In this document: positions 36,590 through 54,500 of the stretch, piece by piece
Position numbering within the stretch: the stretch's first letter is position 1
How the letters are laid out: every line of letters starts with the position of its first letter
Assembly (NCBI RefSeq): GCF_046630445.1
Contig: NC_092333.1
Span: forward strand, 711,899,001-711,963,000
DNA length: 64,000 nucleotides
Reading direction: 5' to 3'
Source of the DNA: Rutidosis leptorrhynchoides
Taxonomy: Eukaryota; Streptophyta; Magnoliopsida; Asterales; Asteraceae
Position numbers and translations under genes: made by a program
Notes under the pieces: generated by a model
Seen by the model: only the letters and a program-made list of their open reading frames with translations
What the model was told of the DNA's origin: nothing
Databases searched by the model: none

Positions 36590-39128
36590 GTATATACACT
36601 CCAATGATCAGCTCTTAGCAGCCCATGTGAGTCACCTAACACATGTGGGAACCATCATTTGGCAACTAGCATGAAATATCTCATAAAATTATAAAAATAT
36701 GAGTAATCATTCATGACTTATTTACATGAAAACAAAATTACATATCCTTTATATCTAATCCATACACCAACGACCAAAACACCTAAAAACACTTTCATTC
36801 TTCAATTTTCTTCATCTAATTGATCTCTCTCAAGTTCTATCTTCATGTTCTAAGTGTTCTTCATAAATTCCAAAAGTTCTAGTTTCATAAAATCAAGAAT
36901 ACTTCCAAGATTGCAAGTTTACTTCCAAGTTTTCTAAATCCATTCCAAGTAATCATCCAAGATCAAGAAACCTTTGTTACTTATAGTAGGTTATCTTTCT
37001 AATACAAGTTAATAATCATATTCAAACTTTAATTCAATTTCTATAACTATAACAATCTTATTTCGAGTGGAAATCTTACTTGAAATTGTTTTCGTGTCAT
37101 AATTCTGCTTCAAGAACTTTCAAGCCATCCAAGGATCCTTTGAAGCTAGATCTATTTTTCTCATTTCCAGTAGGTTTATCCAAGGGACTTGAGGTAGTAA
37201 TGATGTTCATAACATCATTCGATTCATACATATAAAGCTATCTTATTCGAAGGTTTAAACTTGTAATCACTAGAACATAGTTTAGTTAATTCTAAACTTG
37301 TTCGCAAATAAAAGTTAATCCTTCTAACTTGACTTTTAAAATCAACTAAACAAATGTTCTATATCTATATGATATGCTAACTTAATGATTTAAAACCTGG
37401 AAACACGAAAAACACCGTAAAACCGGATTTACGCCGTCGTAGTAACACCGCGGGCTGTTTTGGGTTAGTTAATTAAAAACTATGATAAACTTTGATTTAA
37501 AAGTTTTTATTCTGGGAAAATGATTTTTATTATGAACATGAAACTATATCCAAAAATTATGGTTAAACTCAAAGTGGAAGTATGTTTTCTAAAATGGTCA
37601 TCTAGACGTCGTTCTTTCGACTGAAATGACTACCTTTACAAAAATGATTTGTAACTTATTTTTTCGACTATAAACCTATACTTTTTCTATTTAGATTCAT
37701 AAAATAGAGTTCAATATGAAACCATAGCAATTTGATTCACTCAAAACAGATTTAAAATGAAGAAGTTATGGGTAAAACAAGATTGGATAATTTTTCTCAT
37801 TTTAGCTACGTGAAAATTGGTAACAAATCTATTCCAACCATAACTTAATCAACTTGTATTGTATATTATGTAATCTTGAGATACCATAGACACGTATACA
37901 ATGTTTCAACCTATCATGTCGACACATCTATATATATTTCGGAACAACCATAGACACTCTATATGTGAATGTTGGAGTTAGCTATACAGGGTTGAGGTTG
38001 ATTCCAAAATATATATAGTTTGAGTTGTGATCAATACTGAGATACGTATACACTGGGTCGTGGATTGATTCAAGATAATATTTATCGATTTATTTCTGTA
38101 CATCTAACTGTGGACAACTAGTTGTATGTTACTAACGAGGACAGCTGACTTAATAAACTTAAAACATCAAAATATATTAAAAGTGTTGTAAATATATTTT
38201 GAACATACTTTGATATATATGTATATATTGTTATAGGTTCGTGAATCAACCAGTGGCCAAGTCTTACTTTCCGACGAAGTTAAAATCTGTGAAAGTGAGT
38301 TATAGTCCCACTTTTAAAATCTAATATTTTTGGGATGAGAATACATGCAGGTTTTATAAATGATTTACAAAATAGACACAAGTACGTGAAACTACATTCT
38401 ATGGTTGAATTATCAAAATCGAATATGCCCCTTTTTATTAAGTCTGGTAATCTAAGAATTAGGGAACAGACACCCTAATTGACGCTAACTCTAAAGATAG
38501 ATCTATCGGGCCCAACAAGCCCCATCCACAGTACCGGATGCTTTAGTACTTCGAAATTTATATCATATCCGAAGGGTGTCCCGGAATGATGGGGATATTC
38601 TTATATATGCATCTTGTTAATGTCGGTTACCAGGTGTTCACCATATGAATGATTTTTATCTCTATGTATGGGATGTGTATTGAAATATGAAATCTTGTGG
38701 TCTATTGTTACGATTTGATATATATAGGTTAAACCTATAACTCACCAACATTTTTGTTGACGTTTAGAGCATGTTTATTCTCAGGTGAATACTAAGAGCT
38801 TCCGCTGTTGCATACTAAAATAAGGACAAGATTTGGAGTCCATGTTTGTATGATATTGTGTAAAAACTGCATTCAAGAAACTGATTTCGATGTAACATAT
38901 TTGTATTGTAAACCATTATGTAATGGTCGTGTGTAAACAGGATATTTTAGATTATCATTATTTGATAATCTACGTAAAGATTTTTAAACCTTTATTTATG
39001 AAATAAAGGTTATGGTTTGTTTTAAAAATGAATGCAGTCTTTGAAAAACGTCTCATATAGAGGTCAAAACCTCGCAACGAAATCAATCAATATGGAACGT
39101 TTTTAATCAATAAGAACGGGACATTTCA
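36590..39128 (+). repeat. Element 1, 3' LTR, right part
   Basis: Resumes with the target copy GTATA and ends ACATTTCA. It shares diagnostic bases with 1-1555, which ties it to element 1. Confidence 0.93.
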
Positions 39129-40157
39129 TTTATGGGGCCAAGGGTGGTCTCGACGGGCTACACTTGAGCAGCTCTTCTTCTTGGGTTACTATCGTCAAAC
39201 TTTTCCTTAAAGTTAAACGAGATAATCTTATCCCTCCTAACACGCTTCGTATTAAAGTGGGTAATGTCGAATCAATTAAATTTTGGATAGACAATTGGAG
39301 AGGTGATGGTAATTTATGATCTTCGTTCCATAGATTGTTCCACTTAGATTCTAAACCCGACTGCCTCCTATCCGAACGCTTAGTCAACGGGTTTTGGTCT
39401 TGGGAGTGGAGAAGATCCGACATTGGGTCCCGTAACAAAGCTGTTATCCAGTAGCTCGTCGAACTGATAGGTGTGCCTATCATTTCAGCCTGGGCCCAAG
39501 ACAGATGGGGTTGGGACCTTTCGGAAGACGAGGAATTTCATGTTTCTAGTACGAGAAAATTGTTGGATAGTGTTTTACTTTCCAATTCGGACAAAGTTTA
39601 AATGGGTAAAACAACTTCCTCGGAAGGTGAATATTTTCTTATGGCGTGTCGTTAGGAATAGACTCCCTACTCGTCTTAATATCTCAGCTCGCGGCTTAGA
39701 AATCTCCGATATTCGTTATCCGTTATGCTCATCTTGAATCGAATCGGTGGACCATGTTTTATTCGAGTGTGAGTTGGCTAGATTTTTATGGAGGAAGATT
39801 AAGACGTGGTCAATGAAGATTTTTTGTTAGAGCTTGATTCTTGGTCGGGTTGGTTTGATTGGTTCCACAATTAGCATGCGAATGAAAACACAAAGTTGAA
39901 GCTATTTCTGATCGTAGCATCGTCTCTTTGGCTTCTTTGGCGTTACTGAAACAGCTTTCTTTTTGCTTCTTCGAAAATGAAGAAAGATTGTTTATTTGAT
40001 TATATTCGTAATTTTTCCTTTTGTTGGCTTAGATATATAGGAAAAATTGATGTATCTTGGAATTCTTGACGCCGTAGTAATTTCTTTTTATTACTCCCTA
40101 GCGCTTTGTTAGGGAGATTCAATAATAAAATTCCATTTTTGCTGGTCAAAAAAAAAA
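39129..40157 (+). mobile_element. LINE (non-LTR retrotransposon) 3' end, degenerate
   Basis: On the plus strand, a broken frame reads like the C-terminal part of a plant LINE ORF2. It has IKVG..ESIKFWIDNWRG, then the zf-RVT zinc-binding domain (WVKQLPRKVNIFLWRVVRNR, with PLCSS near 39722, and a following DHV.FECE). In-frame stops occur near 39317, 39453 and 39598, and there are frameshifts. It ends with AATAATAAAATTCC and a run of ten A at 40148-40157. Its left side is cut by element 1, whose LTR ends at 39128. The antisense frame at 39130-39483 is a shadow. Confidence 0.85.
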
Positions 40158-41015
40158 TCCCTTAACAGGAGCATGGAAAAATCCCGACTTACTTTGGGAG
40201 GAAGTCGTTAACGCTAAAAAACTACATGAATTGCTATGACAATGTGGTAAAATGGAACGATTCAACTGGTGAATCAACATTTCGTGAGGCAAAAAAGATT
40301 AATTTTGAGTTCGTTTAAAATTAGGGTTTGCAATTGGAGATAAATGACGAATTCAAAAGATGAATGTGGGAGGGATTGGGTTATTTTATAGGAAAATAAA
40401 GACAAAAGTGACTGGACGATTTTACCCTCACGTGAGGCACACTTGACCCAGCTTAACGAACTCTAAACTAACAAAAGTTAGTAGAAGGTCATCGTTGCAA
40501 GATTTGAATAGATGAAGGTCAACCAGCTAAAAAATAGAAAAAGTTTTTTCATGCTTTTTGATACAAAGTTATGGGATCAACGGTGCAATTTTGTCTTTAA
40601 ACTTATGTAAAACGTCTTAGATTAAATAAATCAATACGGAGTATTTAATATTTTTTTTGTTTTTATATAACTTAACATACGAGTAATTTTAAGCAATTTT
40701 GGTAGACTTACTTATATTATTACGGGGTAATTTATAGTAGTACCACAATACGGAGTACTATAAATATAAATTCTACTATAAATATAAATTTTACTTTTAC
40801 TTAAAAAAAATAAAATTAAAAAAATATAAATTCTAATTTTACTATGATAAAAACCCAATTAAAAAGCAGAAACCCAAGGGTTTTTTCGCTATTTTGGAAA
40901 ACTTTATTGGACAAGGAATCTATTCTATATATGTATATAACTATATATATACACGATATCTACGTTTTATTCATTCACAAAACTGTCGAAACATTGCTTC
41001 GTGTATATTACGATA
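40158..41015. other. Intergenic, no gene seen
   Basis: AT-rich DNA. It contains the 9-mer TACGGAGTA at two sites and an 81-codon frame at 40844-41086 that overlaps the Helitron edge and looks random. Confidence 0.6.
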
Positions 41016-42609
41016 CTAGTGAAATGACCCGTGGAATTACGGGTATGTTTAAACAAAACAGTTTAATAATATGTTTTAGGTATTAAGTGAATGTAAATAC
41101 TAAAGTCATTTAGTTTAATAACCCGTGGAACTACGAATTCCGACTAAAAAACTTCTCGTTGCTTTTAAAAACATATTAACGTACTTAACTAAATCAGAAT
41201 AAAATAACTACATTTATTCTCCCACCACCCTCTATCAATTTTCATCATAATTACTATTTTTGTTGTCATAAAAGCATACACTACATCTTTTATTAAGACA
41301 TGTATTTTGCATATAAACGTTATTAATCTCGTAAAGAGAACTCATACTTGAATAATTAATAATAATAATAATATAATAATAATTATAATTATTATGGGAT
41401 ATTATGTAAAAGATTTTATAATTTATTTTAAAATTTGTACATATGGTCATGGAGTGTTTTATCATAAGGTTGTACATCATGCTTCAAATATTGTAAATAT
41501 GGTAATGATGGTGTTTTACCATAAAGTTGTACATAATATCTCAAATATTATACATATGATCGTTGAGTGTTTTTCATAAGGTTGTACATAATGTTTCAAA
41601 TATTTTACATATGGTCATGAAAGTGTTTTACCATAAAGTTGTACATAATGCCTCAAATATTGTACGTATGGTCATGAAGGTGTTTTATCATAAGATTGTA
41701 CTATGGGAGTTTAAAATTTTTCTCATTACTTTTTTTTTTAAACTTGGATATCATTATTTATGAGTTCATCATTATAAAGATTTATTGGATACTATATATA
41801 GATTTCAACATCAAACTAAATAAATTAAGGAATATTTACATATGTTTATCTTCATTACTTTGTACAAAGTTAAGCATTATATGTTTCATTCGATGATACT
41901 ATTCTACAGAAATTAAAGAGTTACTAAATGACATAACAAAACTAAATATTCAAACTTTATTCACTCAAGTGGTAAAAATAACTAAATGTTTAAGATATTT
42001 TTAATCAAATAAAATATAAAAAAAAAGAAACATTTTTATATAAGATATACATCGAATAGAAGAGATTCAAACATGTAGCTTTAATAAAAAAATATTGAAT
42101 TGATGATTTGTGTAAAGAAGATGATTTAAGTTAATATTATAGGTAAGATTTGAGAACATGTTAAAAATAAGATATTTTTTCAAAAGAATTATGAAAAATG
42201 AATAATTTAATGAAACAAATGGTGTTTTTTTTTTATATATTTTGATAAAACATTATAATTGGATGATTTGTGTATCCTTAATCCTTATTTGCCCTTTTTA
42301 TTAAAATAAAGTACGTTCGTTTTTCTTTGTTCTTATTAAATGAAATATTAATGGCATGAATTAATTTTTTGGTAACTTTCTAATCACCATCAAAGGCGTA
42401 TTTTATTTTTCCCTTTTTTGCATTTTTTTTCATTTTTAATAATGTAATTATTAGTGATTTTATTAATTTGGAAAAAATATTTATTGTAAATAAAATATTT
42501 ATGACATCATCTTATAGCTTAATATAATGACATGTGTCCAGCCTATTATATAAGGTGACATGATTAAGTTAGAGTTTTAATAGATATATTATTATTATTA
42601 TATTATAGA
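41016..42609 (-). mobile_element. Non-autonomous Helitron, minus strand
   Basis: Read on the minus strand, the 3' end is the hairpin ACCCGT-N6-ACGGGT (41027-41044), then seven bases, then CTAG at 41016-41019, followed by T: the classic Helitron 3' terminus. The 5' end is the minus-strand TCTATCTATAATATAATAAT near 42609-42613, preceded by A, as expected for insertion between A and T. It has no coding capacity and carries the 56-bp minisatellite. The right edge is uncertain by about four bases. Confidence 0.6.
41441..41700. repeat. Minisatellite, 56-57 bp unit, about 4.5 copies
   Basis: Units restart at about 41445, 41501, 41558, 41613 and 41670. Each contains a GGTCATGNNGGTGTTTTA-like stretch, ATAAAGTTGTACATAATG and CTCAAATATT. 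Short frames here arise because stops are missing in the unit. Confidence 0.85.
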
Positions 42610-42611
42610 TA

Positions 42612-42625
42612 GATTATATATAGAA
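42612..42625 (+). promoter_or_regulatory. Possible TATA box of the KIB-like gene
   Basis: GATTATATATAG lies about 45 bases before the start codon, immediately beyond the Helitron edge. TTTCTTTCTTTCAC follows. Confidence 0.35.
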
Positions 42626-42664
42626 GATATATAGGTTTCTTTCTTTCACAAAACATTGATTTCG

Positions 42665-43801
42665 ATGGATTCGTCCGAGAGCGTTTCTGCTGCTATTCGG
42701 TCACCCAACCCCAATGGAGTTCCTTCACGTTTTCCGTGTCTATTGCTTGCCGACAAAAAAGAGGAACATGTTCGGAAAAAGTATTTCCCCAACAAGAAGA
42801 ACATTCGAAAATTAGTGAACCAGTTGTCGTCTCTAATTCGTGCGCAGGTAAAAGAGGATGATGTTCGAGAGCTGTTTTGTCTCTCAAGCAAGATCATCCG
42901 TAAATTACGGCTACCTGAAGCAAGTGGTAAGTTATGTATGTCTTCGGGTGGGTGGATATTAACTGTCGGAGATGATTTTGTTACAAAACTCATACATCCT
43001 TTCACCCGTCAAATCATCAATCTTCCAATCATCTACACCTTTCCAGAATTTGGAAGCACTTCAAAGTGGTATATTGGTTTCAGGAAGTTCGTCCTTGTTG
43101 AATCATTATCGTTGGCGGTGGTGTTGTGGGGATGTTCGAGAAAACTAGGGTTCTGTCGGTATGAAGAAGATGAAAAGTGGACAGCTATCGTTGATGGTCA
43201 GGCACATGAAGGGATGTTTTTAGATATTACGTATCACAAGGGTCGTATTTATGGTTTTTGTTGGAACCACATGATCCAAGCTTGTGATGTTTCAAAAGAG
43301 AATCCAATAATCGTAACTGTTGCAACGCTGCTCAAAGATCTTTATGGGGAGTGGCATAACGGATATTTTGTGCATAAATGGCTAGGGGGAGCGTATATTG
43401 TGGGGGGATGGGAAGACAACGAGTTGTTGGTGGTTATCAGGGAAGGAATGTATGATACCGTCGAGGATGAGTTATGTGATGAAATTTACAATACGACCAG
43501 TTTTAAGGTTTTCAAGTATGATTTAGATAGTGAAGAATGGTCAGAAGTAAAGGATTTGGGTACGAAAGCTTTGTTTGTTGGATATAGTCAATCGTTTTGG
43601 ATGGAGGAGGAAGAGTCGATAATAAAGGGGAATTGCATATATTTTACGGATGATGTTTTTGAGTTGTATGCTGGGAGCATAAAGGGTGGAGGGAGAGATA
43701 TGGGGGTGTACCATATGTCTAGCGGAACTGTTGAACCTCACTTTGAGGGAGAGTCGCGTAGCCACTTAGCCCCACCGATCTGGCTTCAACCTCCCGTCTA
43801 A
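42665..43801 (+). CDS. KIB1-4 beta-propeller (DUF295) protein, F-box-related, single exon
   Basis: 378 residues from the ATG at 42665; an in-frame ATG three codons upstream is less likely. The DUF295 pattern is clear: a GKLCMSSGGWILTV opening blade, the LIHPFTRQIINLPI strand, the FLDITYHKGRIYGFCW repeat, the FKVFKYDLDSEEWSEVKDLG blade, and the closing NCIYFTDD to APPIWLQPP motif. Most family members carry an N-terminal F-box. Here the first 80 residues are basic (VRKKYFPNKKNIRKLVNQL) and I see no F-box, so a role as an SCF adaptor is doubtful. The frame has no breaks and GC is higher than in the flanks, as expected of a real gene. Its upstream DNA is a Helitron. The reverse-strand frames over it are shadows. 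Confidence 0.85.
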   Translation: MDSSESVSAAIRSPNPNGVPSRFPCLLLADKKEEHVRKKYFPNKKNIRKLVNQLSSLIRAQVKEDDVRELFCLSSKIIRKLRLPEASGKLCMSSGGWILTVGDDFVTKLIHPFTRQIINLPIIYTFPEFGSTSKWYIGFRKFVLVESLSLAVVLWGCSRKLGFCRYEEDEKWTAIVDGQAHEGMFLDITYHKGRIYGFCWNHMIQACDVSKENPIIVTVATLLKDLYGEWHNGYFVHKWLGGAYIVGGWEDNELLVVIREGMYDTVEDELCDEIYNTTSFKVFKYDLDSEEWSEVKDLGTKALFVGYSQSFWMEEEESIIKGNCIYFTDDVFELYAGSIKGGGRDMGVYHMSSGTVEPHFEGESRSHLAPPIWLQPPV

Positions 43802-44493
43802 CTTAATTTCGTTTAGTGTTGGGATAAGTTTCATCGAATTTATCTTATTAGATTCACTCATAATAAATCAAGTAATATATGTTTGTGCTACACATTCGAT
43901 ATGATATGATGGACCTTTGTTAATCATATGTTTGTTATGTTTTTAGTTAATCAATGGCTTTGTTAATTATTCAAATGTTTGTTATGTTTTTAGTTAATCA
44001 ATCGAGATTTCTTTATTTTGTATACTAGTGTACAATTTGCAAGTAACTACAATTCTCAATGTTGTAGACTTCTCTTATTGTCTTCAATCTTCTATATGGA
44101 CCCACAATTGCTTCAATAAGTTCTTTACAAGCTCTATGCTACTAGGCCTTTATAAGCTGATCCGTCAATGAACACATTAGTCCTCTAGGGATGAAGACAC
44201 GTTGATAACAATCATGCAAAAAATATGACCTTTTGCATCTCCTAATATTTTAAACCCAAATCAATAAGTTGTTTCTGAGCGACAATGTGTCGACACAATG
44301 AAACACGTAACATAAAGAGTGATTTACATGATGGGAGGATGCGTAGGTAACTAAACGAGCGAGCGAGAAAAACTAAATATTCGAATTGAAGAACATTCAG
44401 GTTTCACCATAATGATAGTTGAGTATATCTTATGATAATTTTTGAAAATAAAAATACATGCATGCATTAAAGAGAACCTCCTAAAAAGTGAGA
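43802..44493. other. Intergenic between convergent genes
   Basis: 3' flanks of the KIB-like and lysA genes. It holds a direct repeat of TGTTTGTTATGTTTTTAGTT at about 43929 and 43977. No other gene is seen. Confidence 0.7.
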
Positions 44494-49995
<5,502 letters not shown>

Positions 49996-50152
49996 TGTGA
50001 TGATCCGGAAATTTCTGACCAAATTTAAACTTAATCTTTGTATGATTAAACGTTTCCGACACGATAAGCAAAGTCTGTAATGTTGAGTCACGAAAGTTTT
50101 GAAACTATATTCATATAATCAATTATTCTTTGACTGTTCTCTATGATTCATG

Positions 50153-50156
<4 letters not shown>

Positions 50157-50238
<82 letters not shown>
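50157..50238. repeat. (AT)41 microsatellite
   Basis: 82 bases of uninterrupted AT inside element 4's LTR. Confidence 0.97.
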
Positions 50239-50241
<3 letters not shown>

Positions 50242-50798
50242 TTCAAGTTATTTAGTAAACGATAGTAACGTTCGTTTGTTAATTCGATTGATATTTAGAT
50301 AAGTGAACTAAAACGTTTAAGATAAACAAGTAAAACACTAATTTGCTACAGTATTTTCGAATTGCTACAGTACCCAAAATGCTACAGTGTTTTCGAAAAT
50401 CACTATTTGCTACAGGAAAAACACTATTTTAAAATGTATTTTGGCAAATAGCGAGACGATAATTTATAGAAGTAAATGACCAAAACACTCAAATGTATAA
50501 GTTATATTTCGAGTGATATAATTTAGGGATAATTTAAGGCTATATTTCGACTAAGGTACGTGTCCCAAAATGTAATGTACAAGTTTTCTCAGCGTATGAA
50601 GGGACATTCGAAAAACCGAAACTGAGACATAAGTCGAGTGACGACGTACGACTTATCGGAACAGAAATTACAAGTCATCTATACACGAGAATATAATATA
50701 ATATATAATTAATTAAAATAAATTATATATATTATATAAATATAATAATATGTCGACATGTATCAAACAAAAGGGATTGTGAGCTGGCAATGGGGCTT

Positions 50799-50843
50799 AT
50801 GCGATCGCATGAGATCCCCCACACATACTCATGCGATCGCATG
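50799..50843. promoter_or_regulatory. Two copies of palindrome ATGCGATCGCAT upstream of a TATA box
   Basis: Copies at 50799-50810 and 50831-50842, the second extended to CATGCGATCGCATG. CTATAAATTG follows at 50865-50874. The spacing suits paired dimer-binding sites in the LTR promoter; this is inference. Confidence 0.5.
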
Positions 50844-50864
50844 AGGTGTTTGGGCACGCCACAT

Positions 50865-50874
50865 CTATAAATTG
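50865..50874 (+). promoter_or_regulatory. TATA box of element 4 LTR
   Basis: CTATAAATTG lies 22 bases after the palindromes, and a pyrimidine/CA-rich stretch follows at about 50885-50905. Confidence 0.45.
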
Positions 50875-50934
50875 CAGTCGCGTTCTGTTTCATTTACACA
50901 CACATATCATATATTACTCCGTATTTATTTTATT

Positions 50935-50936
<2 letters not shown>

Positions 50937-50997
<61 letters not shown>
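50937..50997. repeat. (ATT)n microsatellite in element 4 LTR
   Basis: About 20 ATT units. The leucine-rich frame across it is an artefact. Confidence 0.95.
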
Positions 50998-50998
<1 letters not shown>

Positions 50999-51536
50999 GA
51001 TTAATATTATTATTAATCTTATTAATTATTAGTATTTATCATTATAACGTTAAAGCTTAGTTACCAGGGTGCTCTGTTATGTAGAATCTATTGATAAACG
51101 TTTCTGGATGAAACAACTGAAATCTTGTGATCCACTTTTATATACAGACTATACGAAACATTAAAACTATGAACTCACCAACCTTTGTGTTGACACTTTT
51201 TAGCATGTTTTATTCTCAGGTTCCCTAGAAGCCTTCCGCTGTTCGCTTATATATTAGACAAGCTATGTGCGTGGAGTCTTACATGACATATTTTCAAGGA
51301 AACGTTGCATTCACCAAATCATCACCATGTATCTTATTTTGACTGCATTGTCAACGGAAGTACTATTGTAAACTATTATTTACGGTGATTGTCTATATGT
51401 AGAAATCATCAGATGTCAAAAACCTCTGATTTAAATATTCATTTATGGTGTGCCTTTTCAAAAGAATCAATGTTTATAAAACGTATCATATAGAGGTCAA
51501 ATACCTCGCAATGAAATCGATGAATGACGTGTTCGT

Positions 51537-54500
51537 TGAAATGTCCCGTTCTTATTGATTAAAAACGTTCCATATTAATTGATTTCGTTGCGAGGTTTTG
51601 ACCTCTATATGAGACGTTTTTCAAAGACTGCATTCATTTTTAAAACAAACCATAACCTTTATTTCATAAATAAAGGTTTAAAAAGCTTTACGTAGATTAT
51701 CAAATAATGATAATCTAAAATATCCTGTTTACACACGACCATTACATAATGGTTTACAATACAAATATGTTACATCGAAATCAGTTTCTTGAATGCAGTT
51801 TTTACACAATATCATACAAACATGGACTCCAAATCTTGTCCTTATTTTAGTATGCAACAGCGGAAGCTCTTAGTATTCACCTGAGAATAAACATGCTTTA
51901 AACGTCAACAAAAATGTTGGTGAGTTATAGGTTTAACCTATATATATCAAATCGTAACAATAGACCACAATATTTCATATTTCAATACACATCCCATACA
52001 TAGAGATAAAAATCATTCATATGGTGAACACCTGGTAACTGAAATGTCCCGTTCTTATTGATTAAAAACGTTCCATATTAATTGATTTCGTTGCGAGGTT
52101 TTGACCTCTATATGAGACGTTTTTCAAAGACTGCATTCATTTTAAAACAAACCATAACCTTTATTCATCAATAAAGGTTTAAAAAGCTTTACGTAGATTA
52201 TCAAATAATGATAATCTAAAATATCCTGTTTACACACGACCATTACATAATGGTTTACAATACAAATATGTTACAACAAAATAAGTTTCTTGAATGCAGT
52301 TTTTACACAATATCATACAAGCATGGACTCCAAATCTCGTCCTTATTTAAGTATGCGACAGCGGAAGCTCTTAGTATTCACCTGAGAATAAACATGCTTT
52401 AAACGTCAACAAAAATGTTGGTGAGTTATAGGTTTAACCTATATATATCAAATCGTAACAATAGACCACAAGATTTCATATTTCAATACACATCCCATAC
52501 ATAGAGATAAAAATCATTCATATGGTGAACACCTGGTAACCGACATTAACAAGATGCATATATAAGAATATCCCCATCATTCCGGGACACCCTTCGGATA
52601 TGATATAAATTTCGAAGTACTAAAGCATCCGGTACTTTGGATGGGGTTTGTTAGGCCCAATAGATCTATCTTTAGGATTCGCGTCAATTAGGGTGTCTGT
52701 TCCCTAATTCTTAGATTACCAGACTTAATAAAAAGGGGCATATTCGATTTTGATAATTCAACCATAGAATGTAGTTTCACGTACTTGTGTCTATTTTGTA
52801 AATCATTTATAAAACCTGCATGTATTCTCATCCCAAAAATATTAGATTTTAAAAGTGGGACTATAACTCACTTTCACAGATTTTTACTTCGTCAGAAAGT
52901 AAGACTTGGCCACTTGTTGATTCACGAACCTATAACAATATATACATATATATATCAAAGTATGTTTAAAATATATTTACAACACTTTTAATATATTTTG
53001 ATGTTTTAAGTTTATTAAGTCAGCTGTCCTCGTTAGTAACCTACAACTAGTTGTCTACAGTTAGATGTACAGAAATAAATCGATAAATATTATCTTGAAT
53101 CAATCCACGACCCAGTGTATACGTATCTCAGTATTGATCACAACTCAAACTATATATATTTTGGAATCAACCTCAACCCTGTATAGCTAACTCCAACATT
53201 CACATATAGAGTGTCTATGGTTGTTCCGAAATATATATAGATGTGTCGACATGATAGGTCGAAACATTGTATACGTGTCTATGGTATCTCAAGATTACAT
53301 AATATACAATACAAGTTGATTAAGTTATGGTTGGAATAGATTTGTTACCAATTTTCACGTAGCTAAAATGAGAAAAATTATCCAATCTTGTTTTACCCAT
53401 AACTTCTTCATTTTAAATCCGTTTTGAGTGAATCAAATTGCTATGGTTTCATATTGAACTCTATTTTATGAATCTAAATAGAAAAAGTATAGGTTTATAG
53501 TCGTAAAAATAAGTTACAAGTCGTTTTTGTAAAGGTAGTCATTTCAGTCGAAAGAACGACGTCTAGATGACCATTTTAGAAAACATACTTCCACTTTGAG
53601 TTTAACCATAATTTTTGGATATAGTTTCATGTTCATAATAAAAATCATTTTCTCAGAATAACAACTTTTAAATCAAAGTTTATCATAGTTTTTAATTAAC
53701 TAACCCAAAACAGCCCGCGGTGTTACTACGACGGCGTAAATCCGGTTTTACGGTGTTTTTCGTGTTTCCAGGTTTTAAATCATTAAGTTAGCATATCATA
53801 TAGATATAGAACATGTGTGTAGTTAATTTTAAAAAGTCAAGTTAGAAGGATTAACTTTTTTTTGCGAACAAGTTTAGAATTAACTAAACTATGTTCTAGT
53901 GATTACGAGTTTAAACCTTCGAATAAGATAGTTTTATATATATGAATCGAATGATGTTATGAACATCATTACTACCTCAAGTTTAGTAGGTAAACCTACT
54001 GGAAGTGACAAGAAATGATCTAGCTTCAAAGGATCTTGGATGGCTTGAAAGTTCTTGAAGTAGGATCATGACACAAAAACAAGTTCAAGTAAGATTTTTA
54101 CTCGAATTAAGATAGTTTATAGTTATAGAAATTGAATCAAAGTTTGAATATGAATATTACCTTGAATAAGAAAGATAACCTACTGTATATAACAAAGGTT
54201 TCTTGATCTTATATGATTACTTGGAATGGATTAGAAAGCTTGGAAGTAAATTAGTAAACTTGAAGGGATTTTTGAAGTGTTCTTGAAGTGTTCTTCCTAT
54301 GATGATTATAGCTTGATTCTTGAAGTGATTTTTGATGAAGATGATGATTAACTACTGGAAAAATACATTCATAATAGTGTGTATGTGTTGAGAGAGAATT
54401 AGAAAGAGAATTTGAGTGAAATGGAGTGAATGATGAGTGGTAATTGGTGAGTGGTGAGTGGGGTTAAAAGGAGTTCTAGTTAGTTGACTAGCTCATGGTA

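Larger units (their letters stand above)
1..39128 (+). mobile_element. Element 1: Ty3-gypsy Tekay/Del-like chromovirus, family A, interrupted by nested insertions
   Basis: The left LTR (window start to 1555), an internal region (1556-8121) and a right LTR (8122-9031 continued at 36595-39128) belong to one element. The two LTRs share variants that element 2 lacks, for example CGGGCCCAACAAGCCCCATC where element 2 has TGGGCCTAACAAACCCCATC. About 1870 bp of the left LTR lie before the window, judged from element 2. Order inside: tRNA-Met-type primer site, acidic ORF, F-box ORF, hairpin, gag-pol, polypurine region. gag-pol is broken, so the copy cannot move by itself. Its right flank is a LINE, so it probably landed in one; the left target duplication is out of view. 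The Tekay/Del assignment rests on the very long LTRs, the tRNA-Met primer site and the chromodomain-like pol tail. Confidence 0.93.

Noticed and set aside
39130-39483. 117-codon antisense frame
   Set aside because: The plus strand reads as LINE ORF2; this is its shadow.
40631-40760. Recurring TACGGAGTA / TACTCCGTA 9-mer (also about 50914 and 62099)
   Set aside because: Scattered without fixed context and seen widely in plant intergenic DNA, so not called a site.
41441-41700. Regularly spaced repeats that could suggest a CRISPR array
   Set aside because: Plant nuclear DNA; the units are contiguous with no unique spacers, so it is a minisatellite.
50872-51060. Leucine-rich frame
   Set aside because: It is produced by the (ATT)n microsatellite.
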